Shown: piece after piece, positions 54,225-62,958 of the stretch
Layout of the letters: the number at the start of each line of letters is the position of its first letter
Position numbering within the stretch: the first letter of the stretch is position 1
Position numbers and translations under genes: made by a program
Notes under the pieces: model-generated
Databases searched by the model: none
What the model saw: the letters and a program-made list of their open reading frames with translations, nothing else
What the model was told of the DNA's origin: nothing
Assembly: GCF_038066715.1 (NCBI RefSeq)
Contig: NZ_JBBUKT010000002.1
Coordinates: 248,001 to 312,000, forward strand
Origin: Luteolibacter sp. Y139
GTDB lineage: Bacteria; Verrucomicrobiota; Verrucomicrobiia; Verrucomicrobiales; Akkermansiaceae
DNA length: 64,000 bases
Direction: 5' to 3'

Positions 54225-55511
54225 TCACACCATCGAGTGCATCCAGAACATGACGGAGTCTTCCACGTTCGCGATCATGCGGACCTGGCTGTCCTGGGAG
54301 ATGACGAAGCCGATGACGCCGGGTTCGACGGAGCAGAGGCGATAGACGGCGCGGTGGCGGGTGCCGTCGGATTGGACATTCCAATCGCCGAGCGTGGTGC
54401 CGTCGAGGTCGTGGGCTTGGAAGACGCGGAAGACGTTGTGGGGGACTTGGATTTCGCCGCCGAAGCCGAGGACGCGGGCGGCTTGGTCCAGCACTGCGGC
54501 ACCGTCCACGAGCATCAGGTCGGAGAAGAAGCGGGCGAGTTCGAAGAAGGCTTCTTCCAAGCGATCCAGCTCGGCGTCCTTGCTGGTGCGAAAGACCTGC
54601 CAGGCGTCTTCGACGGTCGAGCCCTCGGGGCAGAGCTGGCCGACGCGACGGATGATCTTTTTCATCAGGTGGGGGAAGCGATTGCCGGCTTCGTCCGATT
54701 CTGAGGTATACTTGCAATCGACCCAGCGGAATGGGTCGCCGCCGTCCACGCCGGTCGAGGGAAGGAAGACGACGGTGCCACCGTGGCCGCTGGTGCGGAC
54801 GAGGTTGATGACGCGCTTGATGAATTGCAGTGAGACGAGGTGGCAGAGCTCGGCGTAGTCGTTCTGGCTCAGGGTCGGCGGGAGGCAGCGGTCACCGAGT
54901 TCCTGGACGAGGTGGAGCCGCAGGTGGGCGAAGCGCTCGCTGAGGAGGCGGGATTGGAAGACATCGAGGCGCGGGCCGTGGAACTCGCGGCCGCGCCATT
55001 CGCCGATGAGCTGGTAGTCGTGGTAGAAAAGCAGCCAGCCGGGGTCGCGGACGTGGATGATGGGGTGCTGGATGACGTGGCTGGCGGGCTTGCGGCCGCC
55101 GGCGACGAGGTTCATCCAGCGCGGGCCGGTATTGAGGATGCCCCAGATGCGGATGCCGCGGTCGCGGTCCGGCCAGACTGCGACGGCGGAGTGGAAGAAG
55201 CTGGCGGCGGGGCTGAGGCGCTTGATTTCGTTCGCGGAGAACGCGTGGGTGGTCGAGAAGCGGATCGCGTGGACGCCGTCGGGTGGGCCGTCCGAGATCG
55301 GGAAGGCATCCGGGGGGGCGAGGATGACACGGGCGCGAACGGCTCGGCCCTCTTCCTTCAGCAGGCTGGAGGAGTAGAGAACATCGCAGGCGCGGCGGAT
55401 TTCCTCTGGTGACGGGCAGTCCGGGCGATCATTGAGCAGCTGGTGAAGCTGCGAGACCATCCCGGCGAGGTCGAGGGGAGAAGAGGGAGCGGCGGCGACC
55501 ATCTCGGACAT
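54225..55511 (-). CDS. DACNV sensor / diadenylate-cyclase-like protein
   Basis: 428 residues from ATG 55511 (an upstream ATG at 55574 is possible). The C-terminal third has both DAC active-site signatures: the DGA motif (Asp336, in MLVDGAAVLD) and GTRHRA (RHR at 385-387), with the beta-strand GVIGFVISQDSQVRMI after it, as in DisA/CdaA enzymes that make cyclic di-AMP from two ATP. The N-terminal ~300 residues match the type called DACNV, a probable sensor domain. It has no membrane helix, so it is predicted cytoplasmic. Activity is inferred from motifs. Confidence 0.72.
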   Translation of the reverse strand: MSEMVAAAPSSPLDLAGMVSQLHQLLNDRPDCPSPEEIRRACDVLYSSSLLKEEGRAVRARVILAPPDAFPISDGPPDGVHAIRFSTTHAFSANEIKRLSPAASFFHSAVAVWPDRDRGIRIWGILNTGPRWMNLVAGGRKPASHVIQHPIIHVRDPGWLLFYHDYQLIGEWRGREFHGPRLDVFQSRLLSERFAHLRLHLVQELGDRCLPPTLSQNDYAELCHLVSLQFIKRVINLVRTSGHGGTVVFLPSTGVDGGDPFRWVDCKYTSESDEAGNRFPHLMKKIIRRVGQLCPEGSTVEDAWQVFRTSKDAELDRLEEAFFELARFFSDLMLVDGAAVLDQAARVLGFGGEIQVPHNVFRVFQAHDLDGTTLGDWNVQSDGTRHRAVYRLCSVEPGVIGFVISQDSQVRMIANVEDSVMFWMHSMV

Positions 55512-55594
55512 GACCCGACTAAAGAGCGGGAGAGCGCATCCGTCCAGACCCGGACTTGAAACATCCTCTGTCATCGGCGCGTTTCCGCAGGGCC

Positions 55595-56557
55595 ATGAAA
55601 ACCCTCTTCGCCGCCGCGCTCGGACTCACGCTTTTCTCCAGTCTCGCCCATGCCGATCCCAAGGTGGTGGCCTATGTGCCGAACTGGATCAATCTGGAGG
55701 AGTTCTCCAAGACGATCGACTACGCCAAGGTCACCCATCTCAACATCGCCTTCGAGAATCCCACGGATGACACGGGAGAGCTGTCCTTCAACAAGCGCAA
55801 CAAGGCGCTGTTAGAGAAAGCCAAGGCGGCGAAGGTGAAGGTGCTGGTGTCGATCGGTGGAGGATCGGCATCCGGTGACAAGGTGCTGAAGGAGCGCTAT
55901 TTCAAGCTGATGGCTGCTGACAAGCGGGCGGACTTCGCGAAGAAGCTCGCGGCTTATGTGGTGAAGCACGGCTTCGATGGGCTCGACGTGGACATCGAAG
56001 GGCCCTCGATCAATGAGGACTACGGGGACTTCATCGCGGCCCTCGCTGCAGAGCTCCAGCCGAAGGGGAAGTTGCTCACGGCGGCGCTGTCGAAGGGCTA
56101 TGGCGGAGACAAGGTGCCGGATGCGGCGCTGGGTCACTTCGATCTGCTGAACATCATGGCCTATGATGCAAGGGGCTCGTGGGATCCGAATGCGCCGGGG
56201 CAGCATTCGTCACTGGAGATGGCGAAGGAGGCATCGAAATACTGGCTCGGTCGCGGAGTGCCGAAGGAGAAGGCGATCCTGGGCGTGCCGTTTTATGGCT
56301 ATGGCTTCGGGAAGGAGTTTCATGATGGCGGCTTCGGCTACTCGGATATTCTGGCGAAGCATCCCGAGGCGAGTGAGCAGGATCAGGTGGGGGAGACGAT
56401 CTGGCACAATGGGCGGCCGACGATTCGCGAGAAAGCGAAGTTCGTGAAGGACGAGGGGCTGGGTGGGGTGATGATCTGGTCGCTGGACAACGACGTGAAA
56501 GGGGAGAAGTCGTTGTTAGAGGCGCTGCATGGGGAGTTGGTGAAGGAGAAGAAGTGA
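55595..56557 (+). CDS. Secreted GH18 chitinase-like glycoside hydrolase
   Basis: 320 residues with a signal peptide (residues 1-20). Single GH18 barrel: strand YVPNWI at the start, SIGGG (residues 86-90), and the catalytic FDGLDVDIEG with the acid Glu135 of the DxxDxDxE motif. MAYDARG and the late MIWSLDND strand follow. It should hydrolyse chitin or peptidoglycan-like GlcNAc polymers outside the inner membrane. No binding modules. Next to, but divergent from, the DACNV gene. Confidence 0.93.
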   Translation: MKTLFAAALGLTLFSSLAHADPKVVAYVPNWINLEEFSKTIDYAKVTHLNIAFENPTDDTGELSFNKRNKALLEKAKAAKVKVLVSIGGGSASGDKVLKERYFKLMAADKRADFAKKLAAYVVKHGFDGLDVDIEGPSINEDYGDFIAALAAELQPKGKLLTAALSKGYGGDKVPDAALGHFDLLNIMAYDARGSWDPNAPGQHSSLEMAKEASKYWLGRGVPKEKAILGVPFYGYGFGKEFHDGGFGYSDILAKHPEASEQDQVGETIWHNGRPTIREKAKFVKDEGLGGVMIWSLDNDVKGEKSLLEALHGELVKEKK

Positions 56558-56570
56558 GAGGGGGTACATG

Positions 56571-56598
56571 AAAAAGGGGGGACAAGAGTGTCCCCCCT
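56571..56598 (-). terminator. Strong intrinsic terminator for the ClpP-like gene
   Basis: Ten-base perfect stem (56575-56584 with 56589-56598), sequence AGGGGGGACA and TGTCCCCCCT, loop AGAG. On the minus strand it is followed by TTTTT (AAAAA at 56571-56575 on plus). It lies 16 bases after the stop of the minus-strand ClpP-like gene and also downstream of the convergent chitinase gene, where it could act weakly. Confidence 0.85.
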
Positions 56599-56614
56599 CC
56601 TCAAGTTGCTGACC

Positions 56615-57979
56615 TCAGCGCATCCGGTAGTAGTTGTCCGGATTGTAGAGGAAGTAGACGTCCTTAGGCGTGAGGCGTGGGAGGTAGGAGAAGGGCTTGC
56701 CGGTGGCGTCGACCTCTTCTTTCACTTCTGCGGCGGGCTGTGGGGCGCCGGGGCCGGTGGGCTTCAGGTCGGGGTTCTTGGTGAAGGAGGTTTCCTCAAT
56801 GCCGGTGACGATGTGGTCCACCCACTTCAGCTTGTTCGCGTCTTCGCCGAATTCGCTCCAGTCGCCGCTGCTGTTGTGAGCGTACATCTGCTTGATGAAT
56901 TCATCGGTGCTGACGCCCATCTTGGCGGCCACCGGGGTGGCAAGGCGGGTCCACCAGCGCTGGCTTTCCTTCACGACTTCGGCCTGCTCGGTCAGGTTCA
57001 TCTGGCCGAAGAGCGTGGAGCTGATCTGGTGGTGCAGGATGATGGCGTTCGGGTAGCAGTAGCTCTGCTTGGCCAGGGTGGTGATGCCGGCGGCCATCGA
57101 GGCGGCGAAGGACTTCACCACGACGTGGACGGGTGCATCGCTCGACTCCATGGCCTTGAGGATGCGGTAGCCGGCCATGACCGAACCGCCGGGCGATTCA
57201 TCGATGACGATGAAGATCGGCAGCTTCTTGTCGGCATTGTTGTAGAAGTCGATGCGGTCAGTGATCTGGTCCGCGGTGGCCATGGTGATGAGGCCATTGA
57301 GGGGGATGCGGCGGTCGGAGATGACCAGCGTGCCGTCATCGCGCAGCGGGTTCTCGAGATACACCGGCTTGGCGTCGGCGTAGGACTTCCGCTTGGTCTC
57401 CATCTCCATGTTGGAGATCTGGTTCTGGAGCTTGCTGAGCTCGATGCCGGACTGGCTCTGCACGGCCTTGAGCTCATTGGTGAGGTATTCGGCGCGGGCC
57501 TTGGAGAGTTCGTTGTCGCGGGTGATCTGGGCCTTTTCGGCTTCGATCTTGCTCATCGCTTCTTCTTCCGCGGCCTGGCGCTTGATGGCGGAGAGGCTGA
57601 GACGCTCGGTGAGAAGGTCCCGCTCCATCTTGAGGCGGGTGATTTCGGAGCGCATCGCATTGGTCTCCGCGGTGAGCTTCGCGGCGGCGAGGTTGTTTTC
57701 GGCGGTGAGCTTTTCCTGCTCCTCTTTTACGAGGTCCTTTTTCTCTTCCGGCTTCTGGGCTTCGGCTGAGGCGGGTTTGCCGGTTGGCACTTCGGCGGGG
57801 ACGTCGACGGGCTTGATCGTCGGCATTTCGGCGATGGCGATCGGCGGGGTGGCGGCCGTGGCCTTGGCGGCGGTAGCGGCAGCATCGGCCGTGGCCGGAG
57901 TGGCGGCGGGCTCCTGGGCTAGAATGGCAACGGTGGCCAGACCGAGGACGACGAGGGCGGAACGGGTGGTGGTTTTCAT
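56615..57979 (-). CDS. Secreted coiled-coil protein with ClpP-like serine protease domain
   Basis: 454 residues. A signal peptide (1-21) and an Ala/Pro-rich linker lead to a long charged coiled coil at about 78-195. The ClpP/crotonase-fold domain spans about 205-390: the PIFIVIDESPGGSVMAG strand-turn, the nucleophile Ser294 in FAASMAAGI and the His317 in AIILHHQ, matching the ClpP order. The third residue (Asp) is not clearly placed. It ends in a Tyr-rich tail. It is unlike cytosolic ClpP because it is exported and has no Clp ATPase partner; the coiled coil may drive assembly. It resembles SppA/ClpP hybrids in role at most. Confidence 0.85.
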   Translation of the reverse strand: MKTTTRSALVVLGLATVAILAQEPAATPATADAAATAAKATAATPPIAIAEMPTIKPVDVPAEVPTGKPASAEAQKPEEKKDLVKEEQEKLTAENNLAAAKLTAETNAMRSEITRLKMERDLLTERLSLSAIKRQAAEEEAMSKIEAEKAQITRDNELSKARAEYLTNELKAVQSQSGIELSKLQNQISNMEMETKRKSYADAKPVYLENPLRDDGTLVISDRRIPLNGLITMATADQITDRIDFYNNADKKLPIFIVIDESPGGSVMAGYRILKAMESSDAPVHVVVKSFAASMAAGITTLAKQSYCYPNAIILHHQISSTLFGQMNLTEQAEVVKESQRWWTRLATPVAAKMGVSTDEFIKQMYAHNSSGDWSEFGEDANKLKWVDHIVTGIEETSFTKNPDLKPTGPGAPQPAAEVKEEVDATGKPFSYLPRLTPKDVYFLYNPDNYYRMR

Positions 57980-58153
57980 GATGTCGGAGTGCGGGAAAGC
58001 GCTACGCGGCTCCCGGAGGCTTGGCTTTCAAGCGGCACGGGGGCACGGGCTTGTCTTATTGGAAAACAAGCACAAGCAATGCCGTCCCGTCGAGTCCGTA
58101 AGGGACTGGAAAGCAAGGCGGCACGAAGGTAGGGCCGCGCTAGCTCCGAAAGA

Positions 58154-59005
58154 TCAGTTTCCGCCGCCTTCCTTCTCCAGACGCTTTTGCTTCCGGATGC
58201 CGAGGAAGACCATGGTCGCGGCGAAGGCCAGGAACAGGCAGGCGGCGATGCCGAGCAGCGTGATGAAACGCTGGCTGCCCTGCTTGAAAGTGGCGTCGCT
58301 GACGACCTCGGGCAGTTCTTCTCCTGGAATGCGGGCGAGGACCATCTTGCCGTCCTTGATCTCGGCGCGGGTCATTTTGGCCATCACGGGGCCGAGAACG
58401 GGGTCCTTCAGGTAGCGCTCAAAGAGGCGCAGGGTGGAAAAGTGCTCCATGAAGCCCTGCGGGATGGTCGCTCCGGGGACTTCCAGGGCCTCGACCTGGA
58501 GCGCGACCTCGCGGCGGGCGAGCAGGGGGTGGCCCTTGATTGTGCCGATCAGGTAGCGGGGATCAGAGGCCATCATGCCCTCTTCATCCTTGCGGGCGAG
58601 GCGCGGGCGGCCATTGAGCTGGTAGCAGATGTCGATCAACAGCGCGTCAGCGGTGATTTCGCGGACGCGGAAGCTCTTGCGGAGCTCCTGGAGCTGCGGG
58701 AAGGCGGCGATGGAGAGATTCAGATCGTCGGCCGTGAGTTCGAGCCGGGCCGGCTTGGACGCGTCGTCGAGGTCGGTGCGGAAGGCTTCCAAGCGAGCGA
58801 CGAGGGCATTGACCTTGGCCTCGTTGCCCTCGGTGGGTTCTACGGCGACCGGGGCAGGGGCCTCCTTGGTGAATTTCTCGATCTCGGCGGCCTGGCGGAA
58901 GGGCATCCACGCGGTGAAGGCGATCAAGCCGACCATGATCAGCAGGGCCAGAATGAAGATCAGGCAGCCGGCGAGAGGCGAGCGGGCGGAAGCTTGCGGA
59001 GGCAT
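58154..59005 (-). CDS. Membrane-anchored protein of unknown function
   Basis: 283 residues with an N-terminal transmembrane helix (about 12-33), a large periplasmic-type domain of about 210 residues with a Leu-rich start (LELTADDLNLSIAAF) and mixed strands, and a C-terminal helix (about 250-272) with a basic tail. No family recognised. It lies 33 bases downstream of pitA on the same strand and may be co-expressed with it. A 174-base gap follows before the ClpP-like gene. Confidence 0.7.
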   Translation of the reverse strand: MPPQASARSPLAGCLIFILALLIMVGLIAFTAWMPFRQAAEIEKFTKEAPAPVAVEPTEGNEAKVNALVARLEAFRTDLDDASKPARLELTADDLNLSIAAFPQLQELRKSFRVREITADALLIDICYQLNGRPRLARKDEEGMMASDPRYLIGTIKGHPLLARREVALQVEALEVPGATIPQGFMEHFSTLRLFERYLKDPVLGPVMAKMTRAEIKDGKMVLARIPGEELPEVVSDATFKQGSQRFITLLGIAACLFLAFAATMVFLGIRKQKRLEKEGGGN

Positions 59006-59038
59006 GGGCGGCGGTTCTTAGCCGCGCGTTGGTGGAAA

Positions 59039-60508
59039 TCAACCCGCGATCTTCAACCACAGCCACATCGAGACGTAGGCGACGCCGAAGGCGCAAGGGA
59101 GGGTCAGGACCCAGGCGCCGAGGATTTTCCGCACGATGCCCATGTCGATGGCGCTGAAGCGCTTGGTGGCGCCCACGCCCATGATCGCGGTGGTGATGGC
59201 GTGGGTGGTGGAGACGGTCATACCGAATTTCCCGGTAACCGCCAGCAAGGTAGCGGCGGTGGTTTCGGCAGCGAAGCCGTGGACCGGCTGGAGCTTCACC
59301 ATCTTGTGGCCCATGGTCTTGATGATGCGCCAGCCACCGGCGGAGGTGCCTGCGGCCATGGTGAGGGCGCAGACGACCTTGATCCATACAGGGACGTCAG
59401 GCGAGAGTTCGCGGACCTTGGAGGCCATCGCCTTGAGTGGTGGCTTGCCGTCCTTGGCGGCCTTCTCGCCCTCGGACTTCAGAGTCTTCGGCCAGTCGGT
59501 GACCTTGACCGCGACCATTTCACCGAGGATGGGGAGCTTGGGTAAAATACGAGAGTTCTCGTAGGCGACATTGGCGTCGTAGTCCTTCTTCACATCGCTT
59601 CGGGTGCGGGTGGCACCGGCTTCATCGCCGAGCGATTGATGGACCTCCGCAGCGAGCGAGAGGAAGGCTTCGCGGAACTCGCCGGAGCGCATCTTGAAGC
59701 CCTCGGCCTCGAGGGCGGCGGCGGTCTCCTGGGTCTGCTTGCCGGCGATCACGGTGCCGAGCAACTGCTCCGCTGCGGGGGTCTTCTCCATCTTGAGAAA
59801 GTGGAGGAAGTCCGGCAGCTTGTCGAATGAGCCGGCGGTGGTGGCGGCGACCAGCGCGAGGGTGATGATGCCCATGGTTTTCTGCGCATCCGCCAAGCCG
59901 TGGGCGAAGCCCATGTAGCTGGCGCTGAAAATCTGGGCGCGGCCGAAGAAGCGGTTCACCCACATCGGGCGGGCATTCCGGAGCAGCGCATAGAGCAGCG
60001 TCATGACGAGGAAGCCGCCGATGAGACCGATCACCGGCGAGCCGATCATCGGGATGAGGACCTTGTGGATCACGCCTTCCTTCACCATCTTGCCGTCCTT
60101 CAGCTTTTCCTGGGTCCAGATGATGGCGTCCAAGTTGATCTTGCCCAAGATGTTTTGGGCATTCGCCATCGTGGCACCGCACAGGCCGCCGACCATGGCG
60201 TGCGTGGAAGAGGAGGGGAGGCCGAGCCACCAGGTCAGCAGGTTCCAGACGATCCCGCCGAAGAGCGCGCAGATGATCACCGAGGAATTCACGAACTGAG
60301 AATCCACCAGGCCCGACGAGACCGTCTTCGCCACCGCGTGGCCGATCAAGGCGCCGATCAGGTTGGTGCAAGCGGCGAGCATGATCGCCTGCCGCGGCGT
60401 GAGGACTTTCGTCGAGACGACCGTGGCGATGGAGTTCGCCGTGTCGTGGAAGCCATTGATGAACTCGAAGGCAAGCGCGACGAGAATGACGACGATGATG
60501 AGCGTCAT
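59039..60508 (-). CDS. pitA: Low-affinity inorganic phosphate transporter (PiT family)
   Basis: 489 residues, PiT permease. The two family signatures occur as an internal repeat: [21 protein letters not shown] near the start and a second one late ([20 protein letters not shown]), with [17 protein letters not shown] and [15 protein letters not shown] between. Ten or so spans; a large hydrophilic loop at about 245-385 lies in the cytoplasm or periplasm. ATG 60508 is chosen to start at the first hydrophobic helix. DUF47 ends 10 bases upstream, the usual partner in a pit operon. Confidence 0.93.
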   Translation of the reverse strand: MTLIIVVILVALAFEFINGFHDTANSIATVVSTKVLTPRQAIMLAACTNLIGALIGHAVAKTVSSGLVDSQFVNSSVIICALFGGIVWNLLTWWLGLPSSSTHAMVGGLCGATMANAQNILGKINLDAIIWTQEKLKDGKMVKEGVIHKVLIPMIGSPVIGLIGGFLVMTLLYALLRNARPMWVNRFFGRAQIFSASYMGFAHGLADAQKTMGIITLALVAATTAGSFDKLPDFLHFLKMEKTPAAEQLLGTVIAGKQTQETAAALEAEGFKMRSGEFREAFLSLAAEVHQSLGDEAGATRTRSDVKKDYDANVAYENSRILPKLPILGEMVAVKVTDWPKTLKSEGEKAAKDGKPPLKAMASKVRELSPDVPVWIKVVCALTMAAGTSAGGWRIIKTMGHKMVKLQPVHGFAAETTAATLLAVTGKFGMTVSTTHAITTAIMGVGATKRFSAIDMGIVRKILGAWVLTLPCAFGVAYVSMWLWLKIAG

Positions 60509-60518
60509 GTCCGGCGGC

Positions 60519-61145
60519 TCAGGAGTTCTTGTAAGCGATCTGTTTCGCCACGTTGCCGACGTCGCGGCAGCGATCGAAGACCTTTTCCAGCAGGTCGTAG
60601 AGGTTGGAAACGATGACAACGAACAGGGCGTCGTATTTGCCGCCGTAGAGCTCCTTGAGGCACTCGAGCATGAGCTTGTCCGCATCGCCCTCGATGGTCT
60701 GCATGCGGTCGTTGAGTTCCTTCATCTTCACGATATCCATACCCTTGCGCAGGGCTTGGATCATTTCGACCACCAGACCGGTCGCTTCATCGAGCATCGC
60801 GGCATGGCGATTGAAGTCGGTGGTAGCCACCTTGTCCTGCGAGATCAGATATCGTTCGACGAACTTCTCGACGGTCTTCGGGATCTTGTAGAGGGCGGTA
60901 GAGAGGGCCTCGATGTCCTCCCGCTCAAGGGCGGTGACGAAGCTCTTTACCAAGAGTTCGCTGATTTCCTGGGTGATCGCCTTGTCCTTTTTCCGGACTT
61001 CCGCGAACTTGTCGAGGGAGGGGGCCTTCTCGTGGCGCAGGATGTGATTGAGGCCGACGATGCTCTGGCGGGCCTCCTCGGCGCTGGCGATGAGCAGGTC
61101 GAAAAAGCGGTCCTCTTTGCCGAAAAGGCGTTGGATCGAGATCAT
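60519..61145 (-). CDS. DUF47 (PhoU-like) regulator of the Pit transporter
   Basis: 208 residues, all helical, from ATG 61145 (MISIQRLFG). Proteins of this PhoU-like family (also called Pit accessory protein, YkaA) are found beside PiT transporters and are thought to modulate them. Characteristic are the [12 protein letters not shown] start, the conserved E/D-rich helices and the C-terminal [26 protein letters not shown]. It is the first gene of the pit operon and diverges from pstB. Confidence 0.9.
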   Translation of the reverse strand: MISIQRLFGKEDRFFDLLIASAEEARQSIVGLNHILRHEKAPSLDKFAEVRKKDKAITQEISELLVKSFVTALEREDIEALSTALYKIPKTVEKFVERYLISQDKVATTDFNRHAAMLDEATGLVVEMIQALRKGMDIVKMKELNDRMQTIEGDADKLMLECLKELYGGKYDALFVVIVSNLYDLLEKVFDRCRDVGNVAKQIAYKNS

Positions 61146-61169
61146 TGGGGAAAGGTTTCGGGCGGGATT

Positions 61170-61187
61170 TGTGTCGAAATCGTCACA
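61170..61187. promoter_or_regulatory. Inverted repeat between divergent phosphate operons
   Basis: TGTGTCGA-AA-TCGTCACA, two eight-base arms with one T-T mismatch, centred about 34 bases before the DUF47 start and 94 before pstB. It may be an operator shared by the two phosphate operons. It is not a clean Pho box (CTGTCAT repeats), and no regulator is identified. Confidence 0.35.
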
Positions 61188-61271
61188 CGTGGCAAGCCGC
61201 ACGAAGGGATTTCCCTGACAGAGTGCCGGCGGCCCGACGCTGAAGCGGGGGCCGGATCTTTACAAGCCGCC

Positions 61272-62132
61272 ATGTCACTGGTAACCGAAGCCCCGCCGCG
61301 GAGACGGCCGAATGCCCCGCCGATGACGTCTGAACAGCCCGCGACGCCCGCTTCCGCCCCGAAAAGTCCGGCCGATGTGCCAGCGATCCAAGTCCAAGGC
61401 GTCGATTTTTGCTACGGGGACAAGCAGGTCCTGAAAAACGTCACCCTCGACGTGCCGACCAACGAGGTGGTCGCCTTCATCGGCCCCTCCGGCTGCGGGA
61501 AAACGACGCTGCTGCGCTGCTTCAACCGGATGAACGATCTCGTTCCCGGGGCGCGGGTCACCAAGGGCTCGATCATCATCGAGGGGGCTAACATCGCTGA
61601 CCGATCGATCGACCCCGTGCAGCTCCGCCGCCATGTCGGGATGGTCTTCCAGAAGTACAACCCTTTTCCCCGCAGCATTTACGAGAACGTGGCCTACGGT
61701 CCGCGCACCCTTGGCGAGCGGAAGAAGGCGGCGCTCGACGAGGTGGTCGAGAAATCGCTCCGGCGCGCGGCGCTGTGGGATGAGGTGAAGGACCGCCTGG
61801 ACGACATCGCCACCGGGCTGTCTGGCGGCCAGCAGCAGCGGCTGTGCATCGCCCGCACGATGGCGGTGGATCCCGAGATCATCCTGATGGACGAGCCGTG
61901 CTCGGCGCTCGATCCGATCGCCACTTCGCATGTGGAAGATCTTATCATGAGCCTCCGCGAGCACTATACCATCGTCATCGTCACGCATAACATGCAGCAG
62001 GCGACGCGGGTGTCGGATCGCACGGCATTCTTTTACCTGGGCGAGATGGTGGAGTACGACACCACGCGAAAGATCTTCGAAAACCCGACTCACAAGCGTA
62101 CCTTGGACTACATCAGCGGCCGGTTCGGCTGA
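61272..62132 (+). CDS. pstB: Phosphate ABC transporter ATP-binding protein
   Basis: 286 residues from ATG 61272; an in-frame ATG at 61323 would give a shorter N-terminus. The PstB features are Walker [14 protein letters not shown], the FNRMNDL element, [20 protein letters not shown], signature [13 protein letters not shown] and Walker [15 protein letters not shown]. The N-terminal ~40 residues are a Pro/Ala-rich extension. pstS, pstC and pstA are not in the window, so the gene is separated from the rest of its transporter. phoU starts 12 bases later. Confidence 0.95.
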   Translation: MSLVTEAPPRRRPNAPPMTSEQPATPASAPKSPADVPAIQVQGVDFCYGDKQVLKNVTLDVPTNEVVAFIGPSGCGKTTLLRCFNRMNDLVPGARVTKGSIIIEGANIADRSIDPVQLRRHVGMVFQKYNPFPRSIYENVAYGPRTLGERKKAALDEVVEKSLRRAALWDEVKDRLDDIATGLSGGQQQRLCIARTMAVDPEIILMDEPCSALDPIATSHVEDLIMSLREHYTIVIVTHNMQQATRVSDRTAFFYLGEMVEYDTTRKIFENPTHKRTLDYISGRFG

Positions 62133-62143
62133 ATTTCCCCTCC

Positions 62144-62851
62144 ATGCACTCGGATACTCCACATATTCTCCGCGAATTCGACCAAGCCTTCGGCGCGCTT
62201 CGCAACGAGGTCATCGCCATGGCCGGGCAGGCCCGCCTCAATCTGGAACGCGCCATGCAGGGCCTGCTCGAGCGTGATCTGGAAAAGTGCAAGGCCGTGG
62301 TGGCCGATGACGACGAGGTGGACGAAGCGGAGATGACGATCGATCGCATCGGCATGGAAGCGCTGGTCCGCTTTCACCCGGTCGCGAGTGACCTGCGGCT
62401 GGTGATCACCTCGATGAAGGTGGCGTCGAACCTTGAGCGTATCTCTGATCATGCGGTGAACATCGCCAAGCGTGCGCGCAAGATGATCGCCCGTCCGGCG
62501 TGTGCCGAGGTGCCATTCATCGAGCCGCTCTATGCGATGGCCGGTGAGCTTCTGCGCGATGCATTGTCCGCCTACTCCGATCGCAATGCCGAGCTCGGTG
62601 AGTCTCTGAAGGCGCGCGACAAGGAGCTGGACAAGCTTCACAAGCGGCTGATCGCCACGTTTAGCGCGCGCTTGGAAGAGGGCGGCTCAGGTGCGGAGGA
62701 TTACCTGCATCTCATCTTCGTCGCTCGCTCGCTGGAGCGGATCGGCGACCTCGCGGTGAACATCGGGGAAGACGCGGTGTATCTCGATTCGGCCCGCGAC
62801 ATCAGGCACGACAAGAGCCGGATCCCGCCGAAGGAACCGCAGGTCGAGTGA
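62144..62851 (+). CDS. phoU: Phosphate signalling protein PhoU
   Basis: 235 residues, helical, two PhoU repeats with the metal-cluster E/DxxxD motifs: ADDDEVDEAEMTID in the first and the KARDKELDKLHKRL segment in the second, each followed by the conserved MKVASNLERISDHAVNIA / FVARSLERIGDLAVNIGED helices. It links Pst to the PhoR/PhoB system and represses the Pho response under high phosphate. It lies directly after pstB, as in most Pst operons. Confidence 0.97.
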   Translation: MHSDTPHILREFDQAFGALRNEVIAMAGQARLNLERAMQGLLERDLEKCKAVVADDDEVDEAEMTIDRIGMEALVRFHPVASDLRLVITSMKVASNLERISDHAVNIAKRARKMIARPACAEVPFIEPLYAMAGELLRDALSAYSDRNAELGESLKARDKELDKLHKRLIATFSARLEEGGSGAEDYLHLIFVARSLERIGDLAVNIGEDAVYLDSARDIRHDKSRIPPKEPQVE

Positions 62852-62904
62852 GGGGGCGTGCTGTTTGGCTGCTTCCGCGTTCTCACGAACGCGCCTGCGT
62901 TTAA

Positions 62905-62940
62905 GAAAAGCCCGCGACAGGATGAACCCGTCGCGGGCGG
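62905..62940 (-). terminator. Intrinsic terminator of the autotransporter-repeat gene
   Basis: Eight-base perfect stem CCCGCGAC (62911-62918) with GTCGCGGG (62930-62937) and an 11-base loop. On the minus strand it is followed by CTTTTCTT (AAGAAAAG at 62903-62910). It lies 21 bases beyond the stop of the minus-strand gene at 62959; it may also serve phoU weakly. Confidence 0.8.
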
Positions 62941-62958
62941 TGCGTTTGTGCGAGGAGG

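Noticed and set aside
58020-58150. Riboswitch or small RNA in the gap before the ClpP-like gene
   Set aside because: Only short hairpins (for example AGTCC/GGACT) are seen, with no recognised aptamer; probably just the promoter region.
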